Notes: generated by a model from the sequence alone, not told the origin. Shown: positions 10,141 through 23,723, counted from the first letter of the stretch. The stretch is DNA of 64,000 nt from Hordeum vulgare subsp. vulgare (GCF_904849725.1 NC_058523.1:168188689-168252688); one strand, 5' to 3'. Numbers and translations are program-made.

Positions 10141-13100
10141 AAGTTACCGGCCTTTATTAATGCCTTTTAATTTTTCACGCCACACCTCATGTTTGAAATG
10201 TTTCCCGTGTGGCGGTGTCCTCTTGCGTCCGAGCTCCAATGACGAACTGCGTCCAAGGTGTCCTCGTGCGTTCGAGCTCCAACACCGGACTGCATTTGAG
10301 GTGTCTTTTTCTAGCCGAGCTCCAACGCTGGTCGGCACCCAAGGTGTCATAGATTACCTCGGTTCGTGAAAAATTCAAGGAATTTATCTGAGCTTAAATG
10401 CCAGAATAGTCTTTTATGGAGACAACCATTGAGATTCAAACTATATGTCAGACTACTTCCGAGATGGTGCACCACCTCGGTCTTGGGCTATTTTTTGCGG
10501 AATTTATTTCCGATTGGTGTAACTTATTTACTATCGAGATGTATAAATAGTAGACCTCAAGGTGTGTGCCGGTCTAAAACCCGAGATGCACCTGAAGGAT
10601 AAAAATAAAACCTTTTATCCTAGTAGCCCTCGAGACTCAGGTCGATTTGCGAAATCGGCTTGGGGATCAATTTATTACTCGGCAACATACTTTAGGAATT
10701 AAAAGGCGGTGTTGAGTAGCCCTCGAGACTCGGGTTGGGTGCGGCCGGCCGACCTGAGGATCAAATCTCCTAGGAAATCGTATTGCACTTATTGTGTATG
10801 TTTTAACAACGCCAAGGTGCATATCGGGAGGAAAGATGACGAACTATGGTCGGAAATGATTTTCCGGTTGGTGTAATTTATTCTCTGATGAGCTGTATAA
10901 CCAGTAACCCCTGAGACTTGGGTTGGGCAACATGGCCGACCCTAGGATCATATCTCCTCGGGAACTATTTCATCATTTAATTGTGTTTTTACAACACCGA
11001 GGTGGAGCTCGGCATGAAAGATGTCATATTGTAGGTCGGAAAAAATAATTCTCCGAGCAGAGCCACCACGCAGAACACCTCGAACAATAGGATGTCCCGC
11101 CTCGTTTCAAACTAAACCAAGTTTCTTTCAGGTGTGCCTTTGCCTCCAAGACTCATGTTGGGTGCGGCCCACCGACCTAAGGATCGAATCTCCTCGGAAA
11201 TCGTATTGCACTTTGAATTTGTTGCACTGAATAAACAGTGCAGTAGCCCTCGAGCCTTAATTTGGACACGGGTGGTCAAATTAAGGATCGATATTTTTTT
11301 GACACAAACTTTGTTACATTTGATAGAATTTGTGTGCAATGATTCTATGTACCCAAGTACTTTACATCATCAATGCTTGGAACCGCATTGTACAAGACTT
11401 TGTTGACCGACCATCGGCTTCAACCTCCTCAGTGAGTAGCCGAGGAGTGTTTGCCCTACTTTATAAATAAGGGCAAAGATTTATGGCAAACAAGGTAGTC
11501 TGATCATATGGTTTTATAAACAAAGGTACGCGGAGAGAGTACTTATTTAACGTAAAAAAACATCTTCCCGGAAAAATAGTTCATTTATAAGTTCCTCTTC
11601 CCAGGATATCATGTTTGACCATGATCTTGAAACCTCAACTCCGATAAACATGGGAGCAAAATATTTAGGATTTAGTTCAGGGAATGTTACCAAACTCTAT
11701 GGTCTTTAATGAACCGAAATTTTCACTTCCGTCGTTGCCGACCAATTATATTCTTAAGATGGCTAGCTTTCGGCTTCACCCAGTCTGAGGTACTAACTCG
11801 GATGACCGGAAGTAACAATCACGCAGGTGCTCCCTTTACCCCCTAGCCGAACAATCAGGAACATAGAGGATAAGCACAGGAGCCAGGCAACATAGCGTGG
11901 CCAAAATCTTAAGTCAAATTGATGCATATTCATGTCTTTATAATGATGATTACGGAAGGTGGCACTCGCATATTGAATACAAATACTTTTATGCTATATG
12001 CTATTTGACTCCATTGTGACTGTTTATAATCTGAAAATGGCCCATCGTCGGCTTCCATCACTTTGTAGATACTACACAGGGTGTTTCCGTACTAACAAGA
12101 CAACCCTTAGCCGATGTCTCGGTGCCCGAAGGTTGTTGTGTTTAGTGGAATCGAAGCAATCATGTACAAGGCAATCCTCAATATTCACGCTTTATAACTT
12201 TCACGTTGTCATAGAAGCTTTTAAGTAGGGAGGCAAGTTACTAGCCCCTGGTTAGGGTTTAGCATCAGCCAAGGTCAAGCCATTAACACTTCAGCCAATT
12301 TTACGTAAGGCCCACGGGGTAGCCTCTATTGGTCTATAGTTTGACAGAGTCATAGGGTCACTGACCAGCTTGCACTCATTGTGGCAGTCAGTTTTTGGCT
12401 TTCTCCACTAAGGTACTTTACCAGTCAAATCGGAAGTACAATCGCAGTGGTTCTCCCTTTGCACACCTAGCCGATCAAAGCATGATGTAGGAGGCAATCA
12501 TAGGATCCGGGCAACCCAACTATTGATCCAAGACACAATTCGAAACTGATGCATATAAAGCAATATCCGAGAATTTTTTTTTCCAAGGACTCCTTGGAGT
12601 ACCTTGGCTTTTGGTGGGTTTGGATCTAGTTACAGTCCCTTGTTGATACCGTCGATACTTTAAAGACATCCAACATTGTACTACGAGAGTTATGTTGCAG
12701 ACACACTGTATCCCCCGAGACTCAAGTCGGGTGCGGCCAACCAAGCTGAGGATAAAATCTCGTCAGGAACTAGTCCAAATGACAAGTGTGTTTTGCCAAC
12801 GGTAGCAGAAAAGATGCTGAGTTGTGGGTCAGAAAAGAAACCCCGAGCGAAATTATTATGCGGGGCACCTCGGTCATGAGGATGCCCCGCCTCTTAAAAG
12901 AAAAACATAAAATTAGATTAATTGGGTCTAAAGCACGGAAAACCAAAAAACTATAGCCAAAACTTTACATCCGAACTAAATCAAGTTTCTTTGTGCCAAT
13001 CCAAAAATTGGTCTTAAAATTAGTCTGTGCTCTCGTCGTGCTTTAACATGACACTTCTAATCTCAAGATTTCAAGCGGGGCAGCCTTCAGCTTCAACCTC

Positions 13101-14300
13101 CATATCCCGAAGGCGGAGTGTTTCTTCGAGGCCAGTTTAGCGAACTAAAATCGAGGAACTTTAGAAAGTAACCACGCAATACGTTATCGACCACATACTC
13201 GAATCAAGAAAGGACTGGTACAAAAAGACTTTGCAATGACTAAGAAGAAAACATTTATTATAAAATGGATCATATAATTTTTTAAGAACCACCATGTAAC
13301 TTGGGTAAAGGAAGTGTTTTGACAAACAAGAATCTTAAAAGATAAGTTTTTAACAAACAAATTATTTGCTTAACACAAATATAATGGTTGGTTGAACCGC
13401 GCAGAAATTAAAAATTGAAAAAGTGAGCATGAAAGCAACTTAGAAGGTTAATGTACTCGGTGTTGATGACGAGGGTCGAGCTTGTGGTGGGTCAAGGTCA
13501 CAGCCCCCAAGCCGGTCACGAGGTAGCTAACGAAGAGCTCGGCATGATGAAGTGACAACACAACACTTCGGAAGGGCCAAGGCGAAACTCTAGATCCAGC
13601 CGAGGAGACAAAGTAGTTCCGCAGTGTGACGGTGAAGCCTCCACGTTAGTCGACCCGTTCGACGATGCAATTCGGTTGACAGAGGCATGAAGACGATGTC
13701 GGCGCGTCGAGGTGACTGTCAAAAACAGTCGGAGCCGATCACATGTGCACATAAAATAGTGCTAGCCAAAAGTAATATCAAATAATAATAAAATCATATA
13801 CTTAATTAACTTAAGTGAAATAAATAATAATTAGAGAAAATATAGCCTGAGCATAGAGGCGAAGAGCTCGCCTTAATGAAGTTACGATGCGGCACGATCG
13901 ATGTGGCGAGGTGAAGCCCTCAGTCCAACAGAGATGATGAAGTTGGTCGGCCGGTGACGCCGAAGTCCACGGAGCATGTTGATGAAGAGATGGTGAAGCC
14001 CTCGGTCTAGCCGAGGTGACAGAGTAGTTCGGTAAGGTGGCCCTAGAGCCCCCATGCCAGCCGACGTGTGGAAGCAGGTCGGTGTGTTGAATGTTGGGTT
14101 GAAGAAGCGACGGCGCGTCGATGCCGGCACAGGTCAAAATTTGTGACGCGGTCAATGTTGTCTTGATGAAGCAATGGCCGCCCGACCCGTGCAACCCGTG
14201 GGCGAAGAGATTCTATGGAGATTATTCGGCCCTCACGATGCAAACTCTTAGTCGGGTCGCTGAGGTGTTGATCTGATGAGATTGACCTTGGCTCGATGAA
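10141..14300. other. Unassigned 4 kb stretch with diverged internal repeats, no gene
   Basis: No protein domain is recognisable on either strand and all open frames are below 130 codons. It holds the repeat family described at 10620-12770, a second repeat pair at 11770-11895 and 12395-12515, and at 13440-14280 a GC-richer stretch with internally similar phrases such as GACAAAGTAGTTCCGC (13608) and GACAGAGTAGTTCGG (14017). It may be the U3 of the long LTR that ends at 9370, or a large non-autonomous element. Both are inference. Confidence 0.35.
10620..12770 (+). repeat. Six diverged copies of a 50-65 base repeat
   Basis: Copies start near 10621, 10714, 10903, 11142, 11240 and 12708. The core reads roughly TAGCCCTCGAGACTCGGG, then TTGGGTGCGGCC, CCGACCTGAGGATCAA and ATCTCCTCGGAAA. 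Copies 2 and 4 are the most alike and share the following ATCGTATTGCACTT. A companion phrase (CATGAAAGATG..., ...TGTCCCGCCTCG) follows at about 11010-11104 and again at 12808-12892. Spacing is irregular, so this is an old dispersed or partly tandem array. Confidence 0.55.
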
Positions 14301-14499
14301 GCAGTGATTTGTCTAGTGCAGGTCGTCAGTCGTGGAGCAACGTTGCCGGGCTGGTTTGACACCAGCGTAATGGAGAAGATTGCATTGGAAAAGGCTCAAA
14401 ATTTATGGGCATGTGTTTTGGAACAACACATAATACCTTATAAAATTTCCTTCAAAAAGGATGTCCAAAACCCCGTTCATGAAGAAAGATGAACTCGGG

Positions 14500-15691
14500 T
14501 CGGATTCATTTTCACGAAGAAAACACGTCCAAAATTTGTTTTACTATCACCATTTAGAAAACTCGACTTGTCACAAAGAGATTTCCGACAAGTTCAAGGA
14601 GTTGATTAGGATGAGACTTTCTCACCCGTAGCAATGCTAAAGTCTGTTGGAATTATGTTAGCAATTGCTGCATTTTTCGGTTATGAAATCTTGCAGATGG
14701 ATGTCAAAACATTGTTTCCTCGACGGTTTCCTTGAGGGAAGGTTGTATGTGATACAGCCAGAAGATTTTGTCGATCCTAAGGATGCTGAAAAGTATGCAA
14801 GCTCCAGTGATCCTTCTATGACCTAGAGCAACCATCTCGGAGTTGGATATATTCTTTGATGAGATGATCAAAGATTTTGTGTTTATAGAAAGTTTATGAG
14901 AAACTTGTATTTCCAAGAAAGTGAGTGGGAGCACTATAGAGTTTCTCATAAGCATATGTAGTCGACATATTATTAATCAGAAATAATGTAGGATCTCTAG
15001 AAAGCATATAGGGTTGTTTGAAAGGTGTTTTTCAGAGGAAAACCTAGAATACGCTACTTGAACATTGAGCATCAAGATATATGGAGATAGATCAAGACGC
15101 TTGATAAAACTTTCAATGAATATATACCTTGACAAGTTTTTGAAGGGGTCCAAAATAGATCGGTCAAAGAAGGAGTTCTTGGCTGTGTCGTAAGGTGTGA
15201 TTGAGTAAGACTCAAAGCTCGACCACGGCAGAAGAAAGAGAAAGGACGAAGGTCGTCACCTATGCCTTAGCCAGAGGCTCTATAGTATGTCAAGAGGTAC
15301 AAGAGTGACCCAGGAATGGATCACTAGACAGCGGTCAAAATTACCCTTAGTAACTTGATAACGAAGAAATGATTCTCAATTATGGAGGTCATAAAAGAGT
15401 TTGTCGTAAAGGGTTATGTCGATGCAAGCTTTGACACCAATCCTGATGACTCTGAGTAGCAGATCAGATTCGTATAGTGGAGCAGTCATTTGGAATAGTT
15501 CCAAATAAAGCGTGGTAGCAACATCTACATTATGACATAGAGATTTGTAAAGCACACACGAATCTAAAAGGGTCAGACCCATTAACTAAAACCTCCCTCA
15601 CAAGCAAAACGTGATCAAACCCCAGAACTCACTGGATGTGAATCACATAGTGATGTGAACTATATTATTGACTCTAGTGCAAGTGGGAGAC
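14500..15691 (+). pseudogene. Angela/BARE-like Copia pol 3' end (RT-RNase H), decayed
   Basis: Plus-strand remnants follow the order of the BARE/WIS/Angela polyprotein: RT region around CTCACCCGTAGCAATGCTAA and GATGGATGTCAAAAC (14630-14710), a block matching QPEDFVDPKDAEKYASSSDP (14756-14820), and RNase H around FVVKGYVDASFDTNPDDSE (15390-15455). The position of the reverse transcriptase YVDD motif (about 14955-14975) is destroyed, with a stop codon in it. Frames change repeatedly. The tail GTGCAAGTGGGAGAC is the polypurine tract directly before the LTR at 15692. The 5' half of the element is missing. The sequence left of about 14500 cannot be aligned by eye. Confidence 0.65.
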
Positions 15692-17296
15692 TGTTGGAAA
15701 TATTCCCTAGAGGCAATAATAAATTATTTATTATTATATTTCCTTGTTCATGGTAACCGTTTATTATCCATGCTATAATTGTATTGATTGGAAACTAAAA
15801 TACATATGTGGATACATAGACAACACAATGTCCCTAGTGAGCCTCTAAGGACTAGCTCATTGATCAAAGATGTTCAAGCTTTCCTGACCATAGACATGAG
15901 TTTTCATTTCATAATGGGATCACATCATTAGGAGAATGATGTGATGGACAAGACCCAAACTATGAACGTAGCATGTGATCGTGTCAGTTTATTGCTACTG
16001 TTTTGTGCATGTCAAGTATCTGGTTCTATGACCATGAGATCATGCAACTCCCGGGCATCGGAGGAATGCCTTGTGTGTATCAAACGTCACAACGTAACTG
16101 GGTGACGATAAAGGTGCTCTGCAGGTATCTCCGAAGGTGTCTATTGGGTTGGCGTGAATCGAGACTGGGATTTGTCACTCCATATCACGGAGAGGTATCT
16201 CTGGGCCCACTCGGTAATACAACATCACAATGAGCTTGCAAGAAATGTGACTAAGGAGTTAGTCATGGGATCTTTTATTACGGAATGAGTAAAGAGACTT
16301 GCCGGTAACGAGGTTAACTTAGGTATAGAGATACCGATGATCGAATATCGGGCAAGTAACATATAGATGGACAAAGGGAACAGTATACGGGATTGATTGA
16401 ATCCTTGACATCCTGGTTCGACCGATAAAAATCTTCATCGAATATGTAGGAGCCCATATGGGCATCCAGGTCCCGCTATTGGTTATAGACCAGAGAGTGT
16501 CTCAGTTCATGTCTGCATAGATCTCGAACCCGCATCATCTGCACACTTAAGGTTCGGTGATGATTTGGAATTGTTGAGTTATGAATGATGGTGACCGAAG
16601 GTTGTTCAGACACTCGAATAAGATCCCGGATGGCCCAAGGAGCTCCGGAATGGTCCTATATAAAGAATGACATATGGGAAGTTCTGTGTTGGTCATCAAT
16701 AAAAAGTTCGGGCAACACCGGTAGCGTACACGGAGTGTCGGAAGGGTTCCGGGGGTCCACCGGAAGGGGTCACCACCCCGGAGGAGCCACACGCACTGTG
16801 AGGGGTGTGCACCAGCCCTTGGTTGGCTGGGCACACCTCCGCACCTAAGCCCCATGCGGTTGGGCTGGTGGAGGGTCAAGCCTAGGTGGTGGCGCCACCC
16901 TAACTTGGGTGGGAAGCCACCCCTAGGGCAGCCGCCCCACCTCTCCTTTGGTCACCACCCCCTTGGGGAAAACCCTAGCTCACATCCCTCCTCTCCCTTC
17001 CCCCCATATATATTGATGTGGAGAGAGGGCTGCAACACACCTATGCCACGGCGCAGCCCTGTCTTACCCATAGATCAGTTTTCTCCACTAGATCGGTTTC
17101 GGCATTGCATGGCAAAGCCCTGCCGGAACAGCTCTACCACCACCACTGAAATGTAGTCATGCTGATGGAGAAATCCTCTACCTCTCCACCCTCGCCTGCT
17201 AGATCAAGGATTTGGAGAACTTCATAGAGCTGTACGTGTGTTGAACGCAGAGGTGACGTCCGTTCGGCACTAGATTGGAACGGATCGTGATGGGAT
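15692..17296 (+). mobile_element. Angela-type Copia 3' LTR, first part (Angela 1)
   Basis: Starts TGTTGGAAATATTCCCTAGA right after the polypurine tract, as in BARE/WIS/Angela LTRs. It runs through the expected promoter and leader-like regions to 17296, where Athila A is inserted. The last five bases, GGGAT (17292-17296), are repeated at 37454-37458, where the LTR resumes. Joined, the two parts give about 1.81 kb with TG...CA ends, a normal length for this group. Confidence 0.85.
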
Positions 17297-18860
17297 TGAT
17301 ACGTCTCCAACGTATCTATAATATTTGATTGTTACATGCTATTATATTATAAGTTTTATATGTTTTATATGCATTAATATGATATTTTATATTATTTTTG
17401 GGACTAACCTATTAACTTAGAGCCTAGTGCTAGTTTCTGTTTTTTCCATGTGTTTGAGTATTGCAGATAAGGAATATTAAACACAGTCCAAATGGAATAA
17501 AATCTCTGAAATGATTTTTCTTGGACCAGAAGAAACCTACCAGACGTGGAAAAGGGGGCAGGAGACCTGCCGGGAGACGACAAGCCTGCAGGGCGGGCCA
17601 TAGGGGGCACCCCCTGGCTCGTGGGCCCCCTGCAGGCCTCCAAACCCTATCGTCCTATAAATTCCCAAATATTTCCCCAATACCAAAACGAGACAAAAAA
17701 TACTTTTCGGCTGCCGGGAGCCTCTGTTCCCATGAGATCCAATCTGGGAGTCTTTTTCGGTAATCTATCAGAGGGGGAATCGATCACGGAGGGCATCTAC
17801 ATCAACTCCATTGCCCCTCCAATGATGTGTGAGTAGTTCACCACACACCTACCGGTCCATAGCTAGTATCTAGATGGCTTCATCTCTCTCTTTGTTCTTC
17901 AATACCATGTTATTCATGATCTTCATGAAGATCTATCCGATGTAATACTCTTTTGAAGTGTTTTCTCGAGATCCAACGAATTGTGGGTTCATGTTCAGAT
18001 TATCTATGAATACTATTTGAATCTTCTCTGAATTCTTATATGCATGATTTCATATCTTAGCAAGTCTCTTCGAGTTATTAGTTCGGTTTGGCCAACTAGA
18101 TTGGCAATTCTTGCAATCGGAGAAGTGCATAGTTTTGGGTTCAATCTTGCGGTGTCCTCACCCAGTGACAAAGTAGGGGTAGCAAAGCACGTATTCCATT
18201 GTTTCCATCAAGGATAAAAATATGATGTTTTCATCATATTTCTTGAGTTTATCCCTTTACATCATTTCATCTTACCTAATGCGGTACTATGTTCTTCATG
18301 AACTTAATACTCTAGATGCACGCAGGAGTTGGTCGATGTGTGGAGTAATAGCAGTAGATGCAGAATCATTTCAGTCTACTTGACATGGACGTGATGCCTA
18401 TATGCATAATAGTTGCCTTGGATATCTTCATAATTATTCCCTTTTCTATCAATTGCTCGACAGTAATTTCTTCACCCACTTTATTATTTTCCTTCATGAG
18501 AGAAGCCTCTAGTGAAACCTGGCCCCGGGGTCTATTTTCCATATTATACTTTCAGATCTATAAACCAAAAATACAAAAAATATATTGTTGCCATTTATTT
18601 ACTTTTAGTTCTAGCAATCTTGTATATCTTTCTCTATGAGATCTCATCCTTGCAAATAATCGTGAAGGGATTGACAACCCATTTTTAGCTTTGGGTGCAA
18701 GTGTTTGATTGTTTATGTAGGTAATAAGACTGGGGCCTTGCTTGTTCCTCCTACTGGATTGATACCTTGGTTCTCAACAAACTGAGGGAAATACTTATCT
18801 ACTTTGCTGCATCACCCTTTCCTCTTCAATGGAAAACCAATGCAAGCTCAAGAAGTAGCA
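17297..18860 (+). repeat. 5' LTR of Athila A
   Basis: Begins TGATACGTCTCCAACGTATC and ends CTCAAGAAGTAGCA. It carries the family blocks GGAATCGATCACGGAGGGC, GTCGATGTGTGGAGTAATAG and GGGATTGACAACCC. The partner LTR is at 22525-23723 plus 37102-37453. Confidence 0.85.
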
Positions 18861-18871
18861 ATAAGGATTTC

Positions 18872-18889
18872 TGGCGCCGTTGCCGGGGA
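18872..18889 (+). promoter_or_regulatory. Intact tRNA-Asp-type primer-binding site
   Basis: Reads TGGCGCCGTTGCCGGGGA, the Athila-type primer site complementary to the 3' end of a tRNA-Asp, eleven bases after the LTR end. It is the best-preserved PBS in the window and the reference for judging the others. Confidence 0.85.
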
Positions 18890-19094
18890 GGATACATAGC
18901 AAGATCAAGCATACCAAGTACCCATCACAAACACATCTCTTGCATTTACATTATTAGCCTCTCGTTTTCCTCTCCCCCCACTTCACCAATTTGCCGTTTT
19001 ATTCGCCTTTTTCTCGCCGGATCTCTTTTTGTCTACTTGTGTTACCATGTGCCTTCTATTTACTTACATCTTTGCTTGATAAAAATCTATTGAT

Positions 19095-19760
19095 ATGGAT
19101 CCTCATCCACTTGCTAATCTTTTCAAGAGATCAAATTGTGATGAACCAATTGCTAGTGAGTTGAGTGTACTTGATTATCTTCATGAAGTTTTGTTTGAGA
19201 TTCGTGAATATGAAAATTGTGATGAAGTGATTCACGATGATATCTTGACTCAAAAACATGATTGTAATGATATTGTTCTAAATTCTATTAATATCAGTTG
19301 TGCTAATGATATGTAAACCCACAAGCTTGGGGACGCCATATTTGATGAGTTTGCCATGACCACTATTTATTGCAATGATCATGATTGGGGTGATGATGCT
19401 TCTTATGACCTTGATAATTTATTTAATACTCTTGATGAATATGATATCAAAAGTGGTTTTGGCAGAGTTTCAACTTAAGGTAAAAATAATCCCACATATT
19501 TGGAGAGTGTTCAATATTATGAATTTTTTGATAAAAGTGGGTTTGGAGATGTCATGACTTTAGTTAATGTTAATCCCACTACCTTGGAAGATTGTAAGAC
19601 TTTTATGCATGTGGATCATGAAAATAATTCTTTATGTGATAGTTATATTGTAGAATGTATTCATGATGCTATTAAAAATTACTATGAGAGAGGAACATAT
19701 GCTTTTACATATTGCAATAATATCAAGATTCTTCTCTATGTGTTGGAAATTTTGAAGTAA
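19095..19760 (+). pseudogene. Athila A unknown acidic ORF with two in-frame stops
   Basis: One reading frame of 222 codons from ATG 19095 (MDPHPLANLFKRSNCDEP) to the stop at 19758, broken only by TAA at 19314 and TAA at 19476. It is acidic and Asp/Asn-rich. The C-terminal part, VDHENNSLCDSYIVECIHDA and GTYAFTYCNNIK, aligns with the ORF of Athila C (VDHEKNALCAGYIVEFLHAA, GRTYACRNCNNIK), including paired cysteines that could bind metal or form disulfides. No retroviral motif (zinc knuckle, retropepsin, YxDD, HHCC) is present, so it is not ordinary Gag or Pol. Preservation of the frame apart from two point stops suggests past selection. Function unknown. Confidence 0.6.
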
Positions 19761-19930
19761 TACATGTTTTGCCTTCCTATGCTAATTAATTCTTGTTCCC
19801 AAATTTGTTTGCTCACAAAATCCCTATGCATAGGAATTGGGTTAGAGTTAAATATGCTTGTCATGTGATTCATTATGCTCTCTTTATGTTTCAGTTCTTT
19901 ACCTTTATGCGAGCATCATTGAAATCATCA

Positions 19931-19980
19931 TGCCTAGCTAGGGGCGTTAAACAATAGCGCTTGTTGGGAGGGAACCCAAT
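19931..19980 (+). repeat. Conserved post-ORF hairpin block, copy A
   Basis: Contains GCCTAGCTAGGGGCGTTAAA, then AATAGCGC and TTGTTGGGAGGGAACCCAA. The last part can fold as TTGGG, a six-base loop, CCCAA. The same block occurs after the ORF in Athila B, C, E and F. Confidence 0.6.
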
Positions 19981-22524
19981 TTTATTTTTATGCTTTTATT
20001 TTTGCGTCTGTTCTTTAGTGCTTCACACATTATTACCTCTGTAATAATTGTGTTTTCTTGTTTTAATTAGTGTTTGAGCCAAGTAAGACCTTTGGGATGG
20101 TCTACGGTGTTTGCAAGTTGATTTTCCTAAAAAACTGAAACTTTCGCTCTCAGTCCTGGAACTTTGTAAATTCACTTGACCGTGCTTTTGATCTGAAATG
20201 TTTACACAATATTTATATACAAATTTACCTGATTGTCCTAATTTTTCAGAATTTTTGGAGTTATAGAAGTATTCAAAATTTATAGATTCCTACAGATTGT
20301 TCTGTTTTTGACAGATTTTGTTTTTTGTGTTGTTTACTTATTTTGGTGAATCCATGGGTTGTATCGGGGGGTATGAACCATGGATAAGTTGGAATGCAGT
20401 AAATATTAAACCAATATAAATAAATAATGAGTTCACAGTAGTACCTAAAGTGGTGATTTCTTTTCTTAGACTAACGAATCTCATGAGTTTTCTCTTGAGT
20501 TTGTGTTGTGAAGTTTTCAAGTTTTGAGTGAAGATTGAATGGACTAGGGAATAAGGAGTGGCGGGATCATAAGCTTGGGGATGCCCAAGTCACCCCGGAA
20601 GACATCCCCTCTTTCGTCTTCAATCCATCGGTAAATTTACTTGAGGCTATATTTTTATTCCCCACATGATATGTGTTTTGCTTGGAGCGTCTTGTCTGAA
20701 ATGAGTCTTTACTTTTTAGTTTGCCACCATCATCCTTGCTGCACACATCTTCTGAGAGACACACGCTGAATCGTGAATTTATTAGAATACTCTATGTGCT
20801 TCACTTATATCTTTTGAGCTAGGCAATGTTGCTCTAGTGCTTCACTTATATCTTTTAGAGCATGGTGGTGTTTTATTTTATAGAAATTATTAAACTCTCG
20901 TACTTCACTTATATTATTTTGAGAGTCTTTTAAACAGCATGGTAATTGGTTTAGGTTATGCATTTAGTCCGAATATAATGGGCATCCAAGAGGGATATAA
21001 TAAAAACTTTCATATTAAGTGCATTGAATATGATGAGAAGTTTGATTCCTTGCATATAGTTTTGAGATATGAAGATGGTAATATGAGAGTCATGCTAGTA
21101 AGTAATTGTGAATTTGGAAGAAATACTTGTGTTAAAGCTTGTGACTCCAGTAGCATGCACGTATGGTGAACCGTTATGTGCTGAAGTCGGAGCATGATTT
21201 GATTAATAATTGTCAACCTTTGTGTGGAGGTCGGCATCGCACGATGGTTAACTCCTACCAACCCTTCCCCTAGGAGAATGCGTCTAATACTTTGCTTTGA
21301 TAACTAATAGGCTTTTGCAATAAGTATGTGAGTTCTTTATGACTAATGTTGAGTTCATGGATTATATTCACTCTCACCCTTCCACCTTTGCTAGCCTCTC
21401 TAGTACCGCGCACCTTTCATCGGCACATTAAACCCACCTTCCTCAAAACAGCCACCATATATTTTCCTCAAAACAACCACCATATCTACCTATTATGGCA
21501 TTTTCATAGCCATTCCGAGATACATTTCCATGCAACACCACCGCCTCGTTTTTATGACATGCACCATCACTTCCATATTGCTTATAGAGTCATACTTTGT
21601 TCTACATATCGAGTTGTAATCTTTTGAGTTGTAAGTAAATAAAAGTGTGATGATTCGCATTATTAGAGCATTGTCCCGTGTGAAAAAAGTATGATGGAAG
21701 CTATGATTCCGTCACAAGTTGGGATGAGTCTCTGGACTTTATAAAAAAATAAAAGAGGCCAGTGAAGCCCATAAAAAAGAGAGGCCAGAGATGCCCACCA
21801 AAAACAATGAGAGAAAGAGAGAAGGGACAATGCTACTATCTTTTTCCACACTTGTGCTTTAAAGTAGCACCATGTTCTTCATAGGGAGTCTCCTATTTTG
21901 TCACTTCCATATAACTAGTGGAATTTCATCTTTAGCACAACCACTTAGTTTTATTTTTGAGCTTTCATACACTTATAGCTCTAGTGCATTTGTTGCATGG
22001 CAATCCCTACTCACTCACATTGATATCTATTGATGGGCATCTCCATAGCCCGTTGTTACGCCTAGTTGATGTGATACTATCTTCTCCTTTTTTTGCAACC
22101 TCTACCATATTCTATTTCACCTATAGTGTTATATCCATGGCTGACGCTTGTGTATTGTGTGAGAGTTGAAAAGTTTTGAGAACATAAAAAGTGTGAAACA
22201 ATTGCTTGACTTTCATCGGGGTTGTGCATGATTTAGATACTTTTTGTGGGGAAAATGGAGCATAGACACACCATATGATTTTGTACGGATAACTTTCTAA
22301 GGCCGTGTTATTTTGAAAGGACGCAATTGCCTTGTTAGTATGCTTGAAGTATTATTATTTTATGTTAATATTATACTTTTGTTTTGAATTTGATGGATCT
22401 GAATATTCATGCCACAATAAAGAATATTACATGGATAAATATGTTAGGTAGCATTCCACATCAAAAACTCTATTTCTATCATTTACCTACTCGAGGACGA
22501 GGACGAATTAAGCTTGGGGATGCT
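19981..22524 (+). other. Athila A 3' untranslated region and polypurine tract
   Basis: About 2.5 kb without coding domains. It holds a first PPT-like phrase, ATAAGCTTGGGGATGCCCAA (20569-20588), palindromic phrases such as ACAGATTGTTCTGTTTTT near 20292, and a poorly conserved TTATA-rich part. It ends with CTACTCGAGGACGAGGACGA and the tract AAGCTTGGGGATGCT directly before the 3' LTR at 22525. Small open frames here (20939-21169 and others) match nothing I recognise. Confidence 0.55.
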
Positions 22525-23723
22525 TGATACATCTCCAACGTATCTATAATTTTTTATTGTTCCATGCTATTATATTATCTGTATTGGATGTTTTATGTGC
22601 ATTAATATGTTATTCTATATTATTCTTGGTACTAACCTATTAAACTAGAGCTTAGTGCCAGTTTCTGTTTTTTCCATGTTTTTGAGTATTGCAGATAATG
22701 AATATTAAACGGAGTCCAAACGGAATAAAATCTCTGGATTGATTTTTCTTGGACCAGAAGAAACCTGCCACACTTGGAGAAGGGGGCAGGAGACCTGTTG
22801 GGAGATGAAAAGCCTGCAGGGCGCGCCCCCTGAAGGCCTCCTAACCCTAATCTTCGTCCTATAAATTCCCAAATATTCCCCCAATACCAAAACAAGACCA
22901 CAAAATACTTTTCCGCCACCGGGAGCTCTGTTCCCGTGAGATCCAATCTGGGAACCTTTTCCGGTAATCTGCCGGAGGGGGAATCGATCACAGGGGGCTT
23001 CTACATCGACTCCATTGCCCCTCTGATGATGCGTGAGTAGTTCACCATAGACCTACGGGTCCATAGCTAGTAGCTAGGTGGATTATTCTCTCTCTTTATT
23101 CTTCAATATCATGTTCTTCATGAGCTTCATGAAGATCTATCGGATGTAATACACTTTTGCGGTGTGTTTGTCGAGATCCGACGAATTGTGGGTTTATGTT
23201 CAGATTATCTATGAATATTGTTTGAATCTTCTCTGAATTATTATATGCATGATTTCATATCTTAGCAAGTCTCTTCAAGTTATTAGTTTGTTTTGGCCAA
23301 CTAGATTGGTAATTCTTGCAATGGGAGAAGTGATTAGTTTTGGGTTCAATCTTGCGGTGTCCTCACCCAGTGACAAAGTAGGGGTAGCGAGGCACGTATT
23401 GCATTGTTGCCATCAAGGATAAAAAGATGGGGTGTTCATCATATTGCTTGAGTTTATCCCTCTACATCAAGCCATCTTACCTAATGCGTACCTATTCTTC
23501 ATGAACTTAATACTCTAGATGCACGCAGGAGTCACTCGATGTGTGGAGTAATAGTAGTAGATGCAAAATCGTTTCGGTCTACTTGACACGGATGTGATGC
23601 CTATATGCATAATCATTGCCTTGGATATCTTCATAATTATTTGCTTTTCTATCAATTGCTCGACAGTAATTTGTTCACCCACCGTATTATTTTCCTTCAT
23701 GGGAGAAGCCTCTAGTGAAACCT
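22525..23723 (+). repeat. 3' LTR of Athila A, first part
   Basis: Begins TGATACATCTCCAACGTATC and is colinear with the 5' LTR until 23723, where Athila C is inserted; AACCT (23719-23723) is the left TSD copy. The LTR resumes at 37102. Confidence 0.85.

Noticed and set aside
10620..12770. CRISPR-like array
   Set aside because: The repeats are diverged, irregularly spaced and in plant DNA; no array structure or cas genes.
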